Shown here in pieces: positions 55,787 through 64,000 of a stretch of DNA of 64,000 bases. The stretch is from assembly GCA_034521975.1 (NCBI GenBank), contig JAXHLR010000006.1, positions 620,001-684,000 on the forward strand, in the 5' to 3' direction. Source of the DNA: Acidimicrobiales bacterium (GTDB lineage: Bacteria; Actinomycetota; Acidimicrobiia; Acidimicrobiales; SKKL01). Numbering within the stretch: the stretch's first letter is position 1; each line of letters opens with the position of its first letter. The notes beneath the pieces are model-generated. The model had not been told where the DNA came from. It saw nothing but the letters and a program-made list of their open reading frames with translations, and did no database searches. The position numbers and the translations under genes were made by a program.

Positions 55787-57290
55787 CCGACTCCTCCCCT
55801 GATCCGACCCCGGCCGCACTGGAGGCCTCGTCGAGGGTCCGGCCGGCCGCCCGGAAGCTCCACGCCGACAAGAACCCGGCCGCCACGATGATGCCTCCTG
55901 CCAACCACAGCGTGAGCCGGACCCCCGGCAGGAAGAGCGAGGCACCGAGCACCTCGACCTCGCGATCGAACAACGACTCCGAGAGCGAGTCGAGCACCTG
56001 CGCGGTGAAGGGCCCGATGAGGAAGGCGACCAGGACACAGAGACGGACCAGGGTGAACAGCGCGCCGAAGGTGCGGCCACGCAGGTCGTCGTCGACGCTC
56101 TCGTGCAGGAGGGTGAACCCGAGGACATAGACCATCCCGGCACACAGTCCGAGCCCCGCCACGAACATCACCGCCGGCCCGGTGGTCGAGGTGGTGGCCG
56201 CTGCGATGAGGAAACCGCCGGCACCGATCACCGCGAACTGAAAGACCCGACTCTTGGGGAGCCGGCGTTGCAGCAGCGAGATGGCGAGCACGCCCGACGC
56301 CACGCCGACACCCAACCCGAAGGTCAACAGCCCGAACCCGGCCTCGCCCCGTCCGAGCACCTCGTTGGAGAACACCGCTCCCAGCGGCACCAGCATGCCG
56401 CCGCCGATCAGCCCGGTGGCCAACCCCAGGTTGACCGCTCGCACGGTGGGGTTCAGGAAGGCGAAGTTCCAACCCTCCTTCAGCTCGGCGAAGGCTGCTC
56501 CGAGCTCGACCCGCTTCGATCCGGCCTTGGCCCGGCGCGGTCGCTTGGGGATGGCCAGGGTGGAGACGATGAAGGCGGCCACGAGGAAGGTGAGGGCATC
56601 GGCGTAGAAGGCCAGACCTTCCTGGTTGAGCCGGAGCGCCTCGAGCCAACGGACGTCGCCGAACAGCTCCGAGACCCGCGAGAGGATGGCGAAGAGCCCC
56701 GCGCCGATCGGGAACGTGCCATAGGCGGCGACCAGCGACAGGGAGTTGGCCGAGGCCAGCCGGTCGGGTGGGACGAGGTTGGGAACGGTGGCTTCCTTCG
56801 CGGGGGCCCACAACAGCGTGAAGACCTCGAGCACGAACGACGCCAGCACCAGTCCCCAGATGCTGTCGACGAAGGGCAGGCCCGCGAGCACGGCGGCGCG
56901 ACCGATGTCGCAGCCGATCATGAGCCGCTTGCGGTCGAGACGGTCGGCGAAGACACCGGCCACGGGGGCCAGGAAGAACCCGGGGCCGATGCGGGCCGCC
57001 AGCACCAGGCCGATGGCGACTCCTTCGGATCCGGCTCCGATGCGGGCCGCCAGCGCGGTGATGGCGATCAGCCCGAGCCAGTCTCCCGTCGCCGACACCA
57101 CCTGGCCCAGCCAGAGCCGGAAGAACGCGTGCGAACCGAAGATCCGGACGTGGCGTCCGGGTTCCTCGAGATCGCTCGGAGCCGGGGCGACCTGGGTGGA
57201 CGCACCGATGCCGATCTGGGTGTCCTCCTCGGCGGAGGTGCGGGGTTCCACCGGTGATGGGGTGATCCGAGTGGGAGAGGAGTCTTCCAC
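55779..57290 (-). CDS. MFS transporter
   Basis: 503 residues. About 12 membrane helices, with a long acidic N-terminal tail (about 45 residues). GVFADRLDRKRLMIGCDIGR, PAKEATVPNLVPPDRLASAN and HESVDDDLRGRTFGALFTLV are typical of MFS exporters of the DHA3/enterobactin-export class. Substrate unknown. GTG start preceded at 6 nt by TAGCGT, so it may have its own leaderless promoter although topA lies upstream. Conserved between topA and tmk in this lineage as far as this order shows. Confidence 0.9.
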   Translation of the reverse strand: MEDSSPTRITPSPVEPRTSAEEDTQIGIGASTQVAPAPSDLEEPGRHVRIFGSHAFFRLWLGQVVSATGDWLGLIAITALAARIGAGSEGVAIGLVLAARIGPGFFLAPVAGVFADRLDRKRLMIGCDIGRAAVLAGLPFVDSIWGLVLASFVLEVFTLLWAPAKEATVPNLVPPDRLASANSLSLVAAYGTFPIGAGLFAILSRVSELFGDVRWLEALRLNQEGLAFYADALTFLVAAFIVSTLAIPKRPRRAKAGSKRVELGAAFAELKEGWNFAFLNPTVRAVNLGLATGLIGGGMLVPLGAVFSNEVLGRGEAGFGLLTFGLGVGVASGVLAISLLQRRLPKSRVFQFAVIGAGGFLIAAATTSTTGPAVMFVAGLGLCAGMVYVLGFTLLHESVDDDLRGRTFGALFTLVRLCVLVAFLIGPFTAQVLDSLSESLFDREVEVLGASLFLPGVRLTLWLAGGIIVAAGFLSAWSFRAAGRTLDEASSAAGVGSGEESGD

Positions 57291-57296
57291 GACGAC

Positions 57297-57302
57297 ACGC
57301 TA
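57297..57302 (-). promoter_or_regulatory. Putative leaderless -10 box TAGCGT (MFS gene)
   Basis: On the minus strand TAGCGT precedes the MFS GTG (57290) by 6 nt (spacer GTCGTC). Confidence 0.5.
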
Positions 57303-57349
57303 CGGGATCGCGGCGGGCAGGCCTTGCACCGACCGGCCCCGCACGAGGG

Positions 57350-57844
57350 TCAGGAGCCAGCGGTGCCGGAACCGTCCGCGGGCCCCGGCGCCTTCTTCTT
57401 GGCCGGCGCCTTCTTCTTGGCCGGCGCCTTCTTCTTGGCCGGCGCCTTCTTCTTCGCCGGCGCCTTCTTCTTGGCGGGCGCCTTCTTCTTGGCGGGACCG
57501 GCATCGCGACGGATCTGGAGCAGCTCGGAGGCCCGTTCGTCGGTCACGTTCTCGACGGTGTCGCCCTTGCGCAGCGACGCGTTCGTCTCGCCATCGGTGA
57601 CGTAGGGGCCGAACCGACCGTCCTTGACGACCATCGCCTTGCCGCTGACCGGGTCCTCGCCCAGCTCGCGCAACGGCGGCGCCACGCGCCGGCCGCGGCC
57701 CCGCTTGGGTTCGGCGAGCAGCTTGAGGCACTCGTCCAGGCCGATGGTGAACAGCTGGTCCTCGGAGTCGAGGCTGCGGCTGTCGTTGCCCTTCTTCAGG
57801 TAGGGCCCGTACCGCCCGTTCTGGACGGTGATCTCCTGGCCGTC
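57350..57844 (-). pseudogene. topA: topA 3' portion, in a different frame from the main topA reading frame
   Basis: This 164-codon stretch reads DGQEITVQNGRYGPYLKKGN, then GRRVAPPLRELGEDPVSGKA, then MVVKDGRFGPYVTDG: the last C-terminal repeats of topoisomerase I, directly continuing the main frame if one base is removed. The lysine-rich tail has six AKKKAP units. It begins at the second base of the TGA that ends the main frame; it has no start of its own except a GTG at 57685. Either a sequence error or a real truncation makes it a detached fragment. Confidence 0.8.
57385..57492. repeat. Six tandem 18-bp repeats in the topA tail
   Basis: Six units of CCGGCGCCTTCTTCTTGG on the plus strand, four identical and two with single changes, encoding APAKKK units on the minus strand. 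Such repeats change copy number easily; the lysine-rich tail of actinobacterial TopA helps DNA binding. Confidence 0.9.
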
Positions 57845-60065
57845 AGCTCGGATCGGTCCCGACCACCCTGGGCAGGCTCAACAGCTCGAGGGCATCGTCG
57901 AGGGTCACCGACTCGAGCTGCATGTCCTGGAGCAGCGACTCGGTCTTGGGCTTGGTCTTGCTGGCGTCGTCGATCTCGCCCAGCTGGACGTAGGGGCCGA
58001 AACGACCCGACTTGGCGAACACCGGCAACCCCGACACGGGGTCGGTGCCCAGCTCGCGATCGCCCGATGGTGCCTCGACCAGCTCGATGGCCCGATCGAT
58101 GGTGAGCTCGTCGGGGGCGATGTCGTCGCGGATGCTGGCGGTGTCCTCTCCACGCTGGAGGTACGGCCCGTAGCGGCCGACCCGGGCGACGACGGGCTGG
58201 CCGTCGGCATCGACCCCGATCGGGATGCTGTTGATGTCGCGGGCGTCGATATCGGCCAGTCGGTCCGACACCATCTCCTTGAGCCCTGGCACATCTTCCT
58301 CGCTCGTCCCGAAGTAGAAGGTGCTGAGCCACGGGATGGCGTCCATGTCACCACCGGCGATGCTGTCGAGGTCGTCCTCCATGCGGGCGGTGAAGGCGTA
58401 GTCGACCAGGTTGGGGAAGTGGCGTTCGAGCAGGGTGACCACCGAGAACGCGGTGAACGACGGGACCAGGGCGTTGCCCTTCTTCCAGACGTAGCCGCGG
58501 TCCTGGATGGTGCCCATGATCGACGCGTAGGTGGACGGACGGCCGACGCCAAGCTCTTCGAGTCGCCGGATGAGGGATGCTTCGTTGAAGCGAGACGGCG
58601 GCTGGGTCTGGTGACCGTCGGGACGCAGTTCGCGAGCCGTGGCCCGGTCGCCTTCGGCGAGCGCGGGAAGCTGCCGCTCCTGGGCATCGTCGCTGCCCTC
58701 GTCGGTGTCCTCGACATAGACCCGGCGGAACCCCTGATGGGTGATGACGGTGCCACTGGTGGAGAACTCGGCGTCGCGGCCGTCGGTGGCGGTCGCCCCG
58801 AGACGCACGGTCACGGTCTGGCCGGTGGCGTCGGTCATCTGCGAGGCGACCGTCCGATTCCAGATCATCTCGTAGGCCCGTGCCTCCATGGCGCCGACCT
58901 CACCGGCCACCTCACGGGGAGCCCGGAACTGGTCACCGGCGGGGCGGATGGCCTCGTGGGCCTCCTGGGCGTTCTTGACCTTCTTGGCGTAGCGCCGCGG
59001 CTCCTCGGGCAGGAACTCGGCGCCGAAACGGTCGACCACCTCGGAGCGGGCAGCGTCGAGCGCGGTCTCCGACAAGGTGGTGCTGTCGGTGCGCATGTAG
59101 GTGATGTAGCCCTGCTCGTAGAGGGTCTGGGCGGCCCGCATCGCCTGGGCCGACGAGAGACGCAGCTTGCGGCTGGCCTCCTGCTGGAAGGTGGAGGTCA
59201 TGAACGGGGCGGCCGGACGGCGGCGGTAGGGGCGACTCTCGACCGATCGCACGGTGAAGTCGGAGTCGCCGAGGCCCTCGGCCAGGGAATGGGCCCCGGC
59301 TTCGTCGAGGGCCACGGCCTCGCCGGTGAGCGTGCCCGTGGAGTCGAAGTCCTTGCTGGTGGCGACGCGGGTGCCGTCGACCGCGACCAGCGTGGCGTCG
59401 AACGCCGGCGCGTCGTCGCCCGCCTCGGCTGCGGCGAAGGTGCCCTCGATGTCCCAGTAGGACGCGGCGACGAAGGCCATGCGCTCTCGTTCGCGTTCGA
59501 CCACGACCCGGGTGGCGACGCTCTGCACCCGGCCGGCGGAGAGCTGGGGCATGACCTTCTTCCACAGCACCGGCGACACCTCGTAGCCGTAGAGCCGGTC
59601 GAGCAGGCGCCGGGCCTCCTGGGCGTCGACCAGACGTCGGTCGAGGTCGCGGGGTTCGGCGATGGCGTGCTGGATGGCGTCGGGGGTGATCTCGTGGAAC
59701 ACCATCCGCTTGACCGGAACCTGCGGGTTGAGGGTCTCGAGGAGGTGCCAGGCGATGGCTTCGCCCTCGCGGTCCTCGTCGGTGGCGAGATAGAGCTCGG
59801 TGGCGTCCTTGAGCAACCCCTTGAGCCGCTTGACGACGTCCTTCTTCTGGCTCGCCACGATGTACAGGGGCTTGAAGTCGTTGTCGACGTCGATGCCGAG
59901 GCGAGCCCACGACTCGCCCTTGTGGGAGGCGGGCACCTCGGCTGCGTTCTTGGGCAGGTCGCGGATGTGTCCCACCGAGGACTCGACGACGTAGTCATCG
60001 CCGAGGATCTCTCCGATGGTGCGCGCCTTGGCGGGCGACTCGACGATGACGAGGGGCTTGCTCAC
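57843..60065 (-). CDS. topA: DNA topoisomerase I, main reading frame (C-terminus cut by apparent frameshift)
   Basis: 740 residues. Toprim domain SKPLVIVESPAKARTIGEIL, LATDEDREGEAIAWHLLE, then the type IA core with catalytic Y323 in YITYMRTDST and HEAIRPAG. C-terminal zinc-less repeats (GRYGPYLQRGEDTAS, GRFGPYVQLGEIDD) start. After LLSLPRVVGTDPS a TGA (57845-57843) stops it, but the next repeats continue in the +1 frame. Removing the T at 57845 joins both parts into a protein of about 900 residues, the usual actinobacterial length. The catalytic core is complete, so activity is likely; the lost tail would reduce processivity. Confidence 0.93.
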   Translation of the reverse strand: MSKPLVIVESPAKARTIGEILGDDYVVESSVGHIRDLPKNAAEVPASHKGESWARLGIDVDNDFKPLYIVASQKKDVVKRLKGLLKDATELYLATDEDREGEAIAWHLLETLNPQVPVKRMVFHEITPDAIQHAIAEPRDLDRRLVDAQEARRLLDRLYGYEVSPVLWKKVMPQLSAGRVQSVATRVVVERERERMAFVAASYWDIEGTFAAAEAGDDAPAFDATLVAVDGTRVATSKDFDSTGTLTGEAVALDEAGAHSLAEGLGDSDFTVRSVESRPYRRRPAAPFMTSTFQQEASRKLRLSSAQAMRAAQTLYEQGYITYMRTDSTTLSETALDAARSEVVDRFGAEFLPEEPRRYAKKVKNAQEAHEAIRPAGDQFRAPREVAGEVGAMEARAYEMIWNRTVASQMTDATGQTVTVRLGATATDGRDAEFSTSGTVITHQGFRRVYVEDTDEGSDDAQERQLPALAEGDRATARELRPDGHQTQPPSRFNEASLIRRLEELGVGRPSTYASIMGTIQDRGYVWKKGNALVPSFTAFSVVTLLERHFPNLVDYAFTARMEDDLDSIAGGDMDAIPWLSTFYFGTSEEDVPGLKEMVSDRLADIDARDINSIPIGVDADGQPVVARVGRYGPYLQRGEDTASIRDDIAPDELTIDRAIELVEAPSGDRELGTDPVSGLPVFAKSGRFGPYVQLGEIDDASKTKPKTESLLQDMQLESVTLDDALELLSLPRVVGTDPS

Positions 60066-60111
60066 AACCGACAGGTAAGGGCCCGGGCCGGGGCCCTGTC
60101 AACAACGGCCC

Positions 60112-60378
60112 TCACCGGACCAGCCGCCAGCCGACCACCGAGAGCACGATCAGACCCAGCGTGCGGCGCCACGGGTTGACCCCGCGGACGACCTCGTCGA
60201 CGCCCCACCAGAGGATCGCTGCCCCGGCGACGAGGCCGAGGGCTCGTCCCGCCGTTCCCGCCGGCGAGAGCACCCACCGCAACGCCCAGGCGACGACGAA
60301 CACGATCATGGGCGGGTTCGGCGGTTGCGCGATCGTGAGCTCGCCGGTGTGGCGGTTCTGGAACCACCAGCGGATCAT
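60112..60378 (-). CDS. Small membrane protein of the STAS/anti-sigma operon
   Basis: 88 residues from ATG 60378 (overlaps the preceding stop, ATGA). MIRWWFQNRHTGELTIAQPP then three hydrophobic segments (MIVFVVAWALRWVLS, AGRALGLVAGAAILWWGVDE, TLGLIVLSVVGWRLVR). No family known to me. Translational coupling to the anti-sigma kinase suggests a shared job, such as tethering or sensing at the membrane. Confidence 0.75.
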   Translation of the reverse strand: MIRWWFQNRHTGELTIAQPPNPPMIVFVVAWALRWVLSPAGTAGRALGLVAGAAILWWGVDEVVRGVNPWRRTLGLIVLSVVGWRLVR

Positions 60379-60824
60379 CGCTCGGCGTCGGAGCCGGTTC
60401 GGGGTGGGCGGGCGACGACGAGGCGGACGATGGTGCCGCTGGGGGTGAGCTCGAAGTTGGTCTCGTCGACGAGGATCTTCATGAGGGGGATCCCCAGCCC
60501 GCTCTCGTGGAGCAGTCGCTCGGGATGCTCGGGGTCGGGGGCCGAGGACGCCTCGTCGGGGACGAACCCTCCTCCGCGGTCGGTCACCTCGACCTCGATG
60601 CGGTCTTCGGCCAGGTTGCAGCGGATGACGATCCGGTCGTCCTGCCCGGCGCTGGCGTGGGCCTCGATGGCGTTGGTGCACGCTTCGGAGACGGCCAAGC
60701 GCAGGTCTTCGATGCGGTCGTCGGAGAAGGTCGGCTCGATGGTGGCGGCACCGGTGATGACGAGGCGGGCGAGCGAGATGAAGTCCGGCCTGGCGGGGAT
60801 CTCCAGCTCGACGATCTCGCTCAT
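60375..60824 (-). CDS. Anti-sigma factor kinase, RsbW/SpoIIAB-like HATPase
   Basis: 149 residues. GHKL ATPase with an N-box (LRLAVSEACTNAIEAH), G1 (VTDRGGGFVPD) and G2 (ESGLGIPLMKILVDE). This is the serine kinase of partner-switching modules: it binds a sigma factor and phosphorylates the STAS antagonist upstream. 7 bp after the STAS gene. No target sigma gene is adjacent. Confidence 0.88.
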   Translation of the reverse strand: MSEIVELEIPARPDFISLARLVITGAATIEPTFSDDRIEDLRLAVSEACTNAIEAHASAGQDDRIVIRCNLAEDRIEVEVTDRGGGFVPDEASSAPDPEHPERLLHESGLGIPLMKILVDETNFELTPSGTIVRLVVARPPRTGSDAER

Positions 60825-60831
60825 CGCCGCC

Positions 60832-61164
60832 TCAGCGCTCCAGTGCGGCGTCGACGGTCTCGGTCAGTTCGAACACCCGGTCGAGTCCGGTCACCTCGAA
60901 GACCTTGCGGACCCGTGGCTCGGTGATGACCAGCCCCAGGTGGCCTCCCGCCCCCCGGACCCGCTTGAGGGCCCCGACGAGCACCCCCAGGCCGAACGAG
61001 TCGATGAAGTCGACCCGGGTCAGGTCGATCACCAGGTCGGAGATGCCGTCGCCGAGCAACCTGACCACCTCGCTGCGCACCTGCGGCGCGGTGGCCACGT
61101 CGAGGTCGCCGGACACGATCAGGACGCGCCCGAGCGGCCGCTCCTCGACATCGAGCACCAGCAC
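60832..61164 (-). CDS. STAS-domain anti-sigma factor antagonist
   Basis: 110 residues from GTG with an AGGAGGTG site. STAS fold: GRVLIVSGDLDVATAPQVRS, DLVIDLTRVDFIDSFGLGVL, VRKVFEVTGLDRVFELTETV. Ser56 in the DSFGLG loop is the expected phosphorylation site. In the unphosphorylated form it frees the sigma factor from the kinase. First gene of the three-gene leftward operon; divergent from the helicase. Confidence 0.9.
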   Translation of the reverse strand: MLVLDVEERPLGRVLIVSGDLDVATAPQVRSEVVRLLGDGISDLVIDLTRVDFIDSFGLGVLVGALKRVRGAGGHLGLVITEPRVRKVFEVTGLDRVFELTETVDAALER

Positions 61165-61322
61165 CGTGGGTCACCTCCTGGCGGGAAACGTTGCGAACAG
61201 TGCGAGCACAAGGATCGCACGGAATCGGGTCAACTCCACCGTCGAGCAGCCTGCGGTGGCAAATCACAGCCCTGTCATCTGGCCCTCACGACCCCTAGAC
61301 TGCGTGGCCCAAGGGAGCTGCC

Positions 61323-63596
61323 ATGACCCTCACCGACGCGGGCTCGCTCGACACCCTGCTCGCCGAACTCGCCGCCGATGGCCGACTCGTCCACGTCGAG
61401 CGCCTGCCGGCCCGACCAGCCCGGTTCGCCGCGCTGGCCAACCCGCTCGGGCCCGTCGCCGCGTCCCGGACGCCGCCCACCGGTCTGTGGACGCACCAGG
61501 CCGACGCGATCGACCGCCTCCGCGCCGGCCGCTCGGTCGCGGTCGCCACCGGCACCGCGTCGGGCAAGTCGCTCTGCTACCAGCTCCCCATCGTCGAGGC
61601 CATCGCCGACGGGGCGACACCGGCCAGCGCGCTGGCCGTCTTCCCCACCAAGGCCCTGGCCCAGGACCAGCTTCGGGCGCTCACCGAGCTGGAGGTGAAG
61701 GACATGGTGGCGGTCACCTACGACGGCGACACCCCACCCGAGGCCCGCACCTGGGCCCGGCGCAACGCCAACGTGGTGCTCACCAACCCCGAGATGCTCC
61801 ACGCCGGAATCCTGCCCCACCACGGACGCTGGGCCACGTACCTGCACCGCCTCCGCTACGTGGTGATCGACGAGCTGCACCTGCTCCGAGGTGTGTTCGG
61901 CACCCACGTGGCCCACCTGCTCCGACGCCTCCGTCGCCTGTGCGAGCACTACGGGTCGTCGCCGACGTTCATCTTCTGTTCGGCCACCATCGGCCGCCCC
62001 GGCGCCCTGGCCAGCGAGCTCTGCGGACTCGAGGTCGACGAGATCTGCGACGACGGCTCCCCGAAGGGCGCCCGCACGGTGGCGCTGCTCGACCCGCCAG
62101 TGCTCGATCCGGTGACGGGAGTCCGCTCGTCGGGCCACGCCGAGTCGGCGTCGGTGATGTCCGAGCTGATCCGGCGCGGGCACCGTACCCTGGCGTTCAG
62201 CCGTAGCCGCACCGGCACCGAGCTGCTGGCCGCCGACGTCCGCGACCGTCTCGACACCGATCTCGCCGACTCGGTCCGCTCCTACCGCGGGGGCTACCTC
62301 CCCGGCGAGCGCCGCGACATCGAGCGATCGTTGTTCAGCGGCGAGCTTCGGGGAGTGGTGGCCACGACCGCGCTCGAGCTCGGGGTCGACATCGGGGGCC
62401 TCGACGCGTGCGTGATCGACGGCTATCCGGGCACCATCGCCTCGCTGTGGCAACAGGTCGGCCGGGCGGGACGCGAGCACCAGGAGTCGGTGGCGGTGCT
62501 GGTGGCCGGCGACGACCAGCTCGACCGCTGGTTCATGACCCACCCCCTCGACCTGTTCTGCCGTCCACCCGAACCGGCGGTGATCAACCCGTCCAACCCC
62601 GAGGTCCTGGCCCCGCACCTGGCCTGCGCGGCCTACGAGCGACCCCTCACCCACGACGACGCCCGGTTCTGGGGCGAGCTGCTCGACGAGGGGGTGCGCG
62701 ACCTGGTGCTGGCCGACCGCCTCCGGATCCGACGAGCGCACAGCGGCGGCCCACGGGCGGTGTGGGCGGGTCGTGGCTGGCCGTCGAGAGGGATGGGATT
62801 GCGCTCCGGGTCGGCGCGGGAGGTCACGATCGCCACCGTCGACGGGCGCTCGGTCGGCACCGTCGACGAGTCGCGCTCGCACTCGGTGGTGCACCCGGGG
62901 GCGATCTACCTCCACCAAGGGCGCACCTGGCGCGTCATCGAGCTCGACCTCGACGACCTGATGGCCATCGTCGAGCCCGACCCCGGCGACACCTATACCC
63001 AGGCCCGCACCGAGACCGCGGTGGAGATCGTCGACGCCGACCACAGCCGCCGGGTCGGTGCCGCCGAGCTGGCGGTGGGGCGGGTCCGGATCCACTCGCA
63101 GGTGGTGGGCTACCAGCGCAAGGACGTGCGCACCCGCGAGGTGCTCGGCACCGAAGAGCTCGACCTGCCGGCCACGGTCCTCGACACCCGGGGGTTCTGG
63201 TACACGGTCCCGCCGTCGCTGCTGGCCGGTGCCGGGGTCCCACCCGCCGCGGTGCCGGGCACGCTCCACGCGATCGAGCACGCGGCGATCTCGCTGCTGC
63301 CGCTGTTCACCATCTGCGACCGGTGGGACGTCGGCGGCGTGTCGACGGCGCTGCAGGCCGACACGGGGCTGCCCACCATCGTCGTCCACGACGCCTACCC
63401 CGGCGGCACCGGCATCGCCGAGCTCGGCTACGCGGCGGCCGACCGTCACCTCGGCGCCACCCTCGAGCTGCTCGAGCGCTGCGACTGCGCGGAGGGCTGC
63501 CCGTCGTGCGTGCAGTCGCCCAAGTGCGGCAACGGCAACGACCCCCTCGACAAGGCCGGGGCGGTCGCACTGCTCCGCGCGATGCTGGACCGGTGA
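61323..63596 (+). CDS. DEAD/DEAH-box helicase with DUF1998 (MrfA/YprA-like)
   Basis: 757 residues; GGGAGCT upstream of the ATG and a TAGACT hexamer about 20 nt upstream. Helicase core: VATGTASGKSLCYQLP (Walker A, 75-83), VIDELHLLRG (DEAH variant), FCSATIG, VATTALELGVDIGGLD, LWQQVGRAGRE (motif VI). The C-terminal DUF1998 region ends in a Cys cluster (C720, C722, C726, C729, C735) that binds zinc in the family. Bacillus MrfA repairs mitomycin damage as a 3'-5' helicase; the same role is inferred. Its stop overlaps the next gene (GTGA). Confidence 0.9.
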   Translation: MTLTDAGSLDTLLAELAADGRLVHVERLPARPARFAALANPLGPVAASRTPPTGLWTHQADAIDRLRAGRSVAVATGTASGKSLCYQLPIVEAIADGATPASALAVFPTKALAQDQLRALTELEVKDMVAVTYDGDTPPEARTWARRNANVVLTNPEMLHAGILPHHGRWATYLHRLRYVVIDELHLLRGVFGTHVAHLLRRLRRLCEHYGSSPTFIFCSATIGRPGALASELCGLEVDEICDDGSPKGARTVALLDPPVLDPVTGVRSSGHAESASVMSELIRRGHRTLAFSRSRTGTELLAADVRDRLDTDLADSVRSYRGGYLPGERRDIERSLFSGELRGVVATTALELGVDIGGLDACVIDGYPGTIASLWQQVGRAGREHQESVAVLVAGDDQLDRWFMTHPLDLFCRPPEPAVINPSNPEVLAPHLACAAYERPLTHDDARFWGELLDEGVRDLVLADRLRIRRAHSGGPRAVWAGRGWPSRGMGLRSGSAREVTIATVDGRSVGTVDESRSHSVVHPGAIYLHQGRTWRVIELDLDDLMAIVEPDPGDTYTQARTETAVEIVDADHSRRVGAAELAVGRVRIHSQVVGYQRKDVRTREVLGTEELDLPATVLDTRGFWYTVPPSLLAGAGVPPAAVPGTLHAIEHAAISLLPLFTICDRWDVGGVSTALQADTGLPTIVVHDAYPGGTGIAELGYAAADRHLGATLELLERCDCAEGCPSCVQSPKCGNGNDPLDKAGAVALLRAMLDR

Positions 63597-64000
63597 CCCT
63601 CACCGCCGACGAGGTGCGCGCCATCCGCGCCGGCCAGGACGACGACATCGAACGGCTCCGGCGGGAGATGGCCGGATCTCTCGCCCGCCTCGCCCCGCGC
63701 AGCGTCCTCAGCGTGGGCGAGGGCTGTGACCGCCGCGCCACCTTCGTCGGCGGCTGCCTGGCCACCGGCGCCCTGCCCGGCTCCACCGAGCTGGTGGTCC
63801 CGTTCGACCTCGAGGCCGCGGCCGAGTCGTTCCACCATGCCGGCCCGCCCTCGATCGGGCCGTGTCGGCTCGCTCCGCTGCTGGGCGACGTCCTGGCCCC
63901 ACCACTGAGGGCGGGCTCGTTCGACCTGGTCGTCGCCTCGCTGATGATCGACGACGTCGACGACCCACCCGCCGCCGTCGTCTCCATGGCAGCTCTGACC
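63593..64000 (+). CDS. SAM-methyltransferase-like protein, cut by window end
   Basis: The first 136 residues from GTG 63593, which overlaps the helicase stop. An N-terminal helix (DIERLRREMAGSLARLAP) precedes a motif I-like strand SVLSVGEGCDRRATFVGG, an acidic strand end ELVVPFDLEAA, and FDLVVASLMIDDVDDPPAAV, which resembles the motif IV region of class I methyltransferases. The glycine pattern is not canonical (GEGCD for GxGxG), so the call is tentative. Coupling to the helicase suggests a DNA or RNA role. Confidence 0.55.
   Translation, partial: MTLTADEVRAIRAGQDDDIERLRREMAGSLARLAPRSVLSVGEGCDRRATFVGGCLATGALPGSTELVVPFDLEAAAESFHHAGPPSIGPCRLAPLLGDVLAPPLRAGSFDLVVASLMIDDVDDPPAAVVSMAALT

Noticed and set aside
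57840-57870. Programmed +1 frameshift in topA like that of prfB
   Set aside because: UGA-C context is present, but the preceding AGC cannot re-pair after a +1 slip and no Shine-Dalgarno-like stimulator sits close upstream. An indel is simpler.
61275-63449. 724-codon open frame antisense to the helicase
   Set aside because: The helicase has all its motifs in order; the reverse frame lacks similarity to anything.

Overview
The window is high-GC actinobacterial chromosome, most likely from the class Acidimicrobiia or a near relative. The lineage evidence is a set of actinobacterial families in actinobacterial order: ClpC, GpgS, DUF3263, LytR_C, a SigR/RsrA pair, radA-disA, a DUF2342 zinc metalloprotease, GTG starts and tRNA genes without encoded CCA. 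From about 27 to 53 kb the order (ispF/rlmB, disA, radA, clpC, lysS, coaX, nadC/nadB/panC, DUF2520, folK/folB/folP, ftsH, hpt, tilS, DUF2342) follows the block known from Mycobacterium and Streptomyces, with several substitutions. I place it at class level by inference only. I see no CRISPR array, prophage, insertion sequence or rRNA.

1-13.6 kb is a mosaic of short units: an M20 amidohydrolase cut by the left edge, a DUF4097 protein, an alpha/beta hydrolase coupled to APS kinase (cysC) and divergent from a TetR regulator, a DUF4031 gene, a membrane-anchored trypsin-like protease, an SLC13/TrkA-C transporter, an N-acyl-D-amino-acid deacylase-type amidohydrolase, an unrecognised two-gene module, an ArsC-family protein, and an ECF sigma factor with a putative membrane anti-sigma partner.

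13.6-27.2 kb holds groEL behind a CIRCE operator (no groES seen), threonine synthase with a MoaD/ThiS-like protein, GpgS, glycerate kinase, a LytR_C/DUF3263 pair, tRNA-Thr(TGT), a hot-dog protein with a lipoprotein, a cupredoxin-multicopper oxidase fusion, and a solitary form II CoxL-type molybdenum hydroxylase subunit.

27.2-38.3 kb has rlmB and ispF, Crp/Fnr and MarR regulators, then the leftward run clpC, LppM-HAD fusion, small hypothetical, radA, disA, with a polyprenyl diphosphate synthase divergent from clpC. A 557-bp gene-free stretch with two large palindromes follows.

38.9-61.2 kb is almost wholly leftward and densely coupled: a STAS/anti-sigma kinase/membrane protein set, topA (with an apparent frameshift), MFS, tmk, holB, tRNA-Thr(CGT), sigR-rsrA, a 43-aa membrane protein, DUF2342, tilS, hpt, ftsH, a HAD phosphatase, folP, a phosphatase-like protein lacking its catalytic Cys, folB, folK, DUF2520, panC, nadB, nadC, coaX and lysS. 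It joins folate, pantothenate/CoA and NAD synthesis with tRNA maturation, nucleotide salvage and proteolysis. The right edge carries an MrfA-like helicase coupled to a truncated methyltransferase-like gene.

Two expression features recur. Many neighbouring genes overlap as TGATG, ATGA or GTGA. At least nine genes have a TANNNT hexamer only 6-8 nt before the start codon, which fits leaderless transcription. The best candidates for something undescribed are the LppM-HAD fusion with a degenerate HAD active site, the Cys-less phosphatase-like protein in the folate operon, and the cupredoxin-oxidase fusion with its divergent Cys/His protein.
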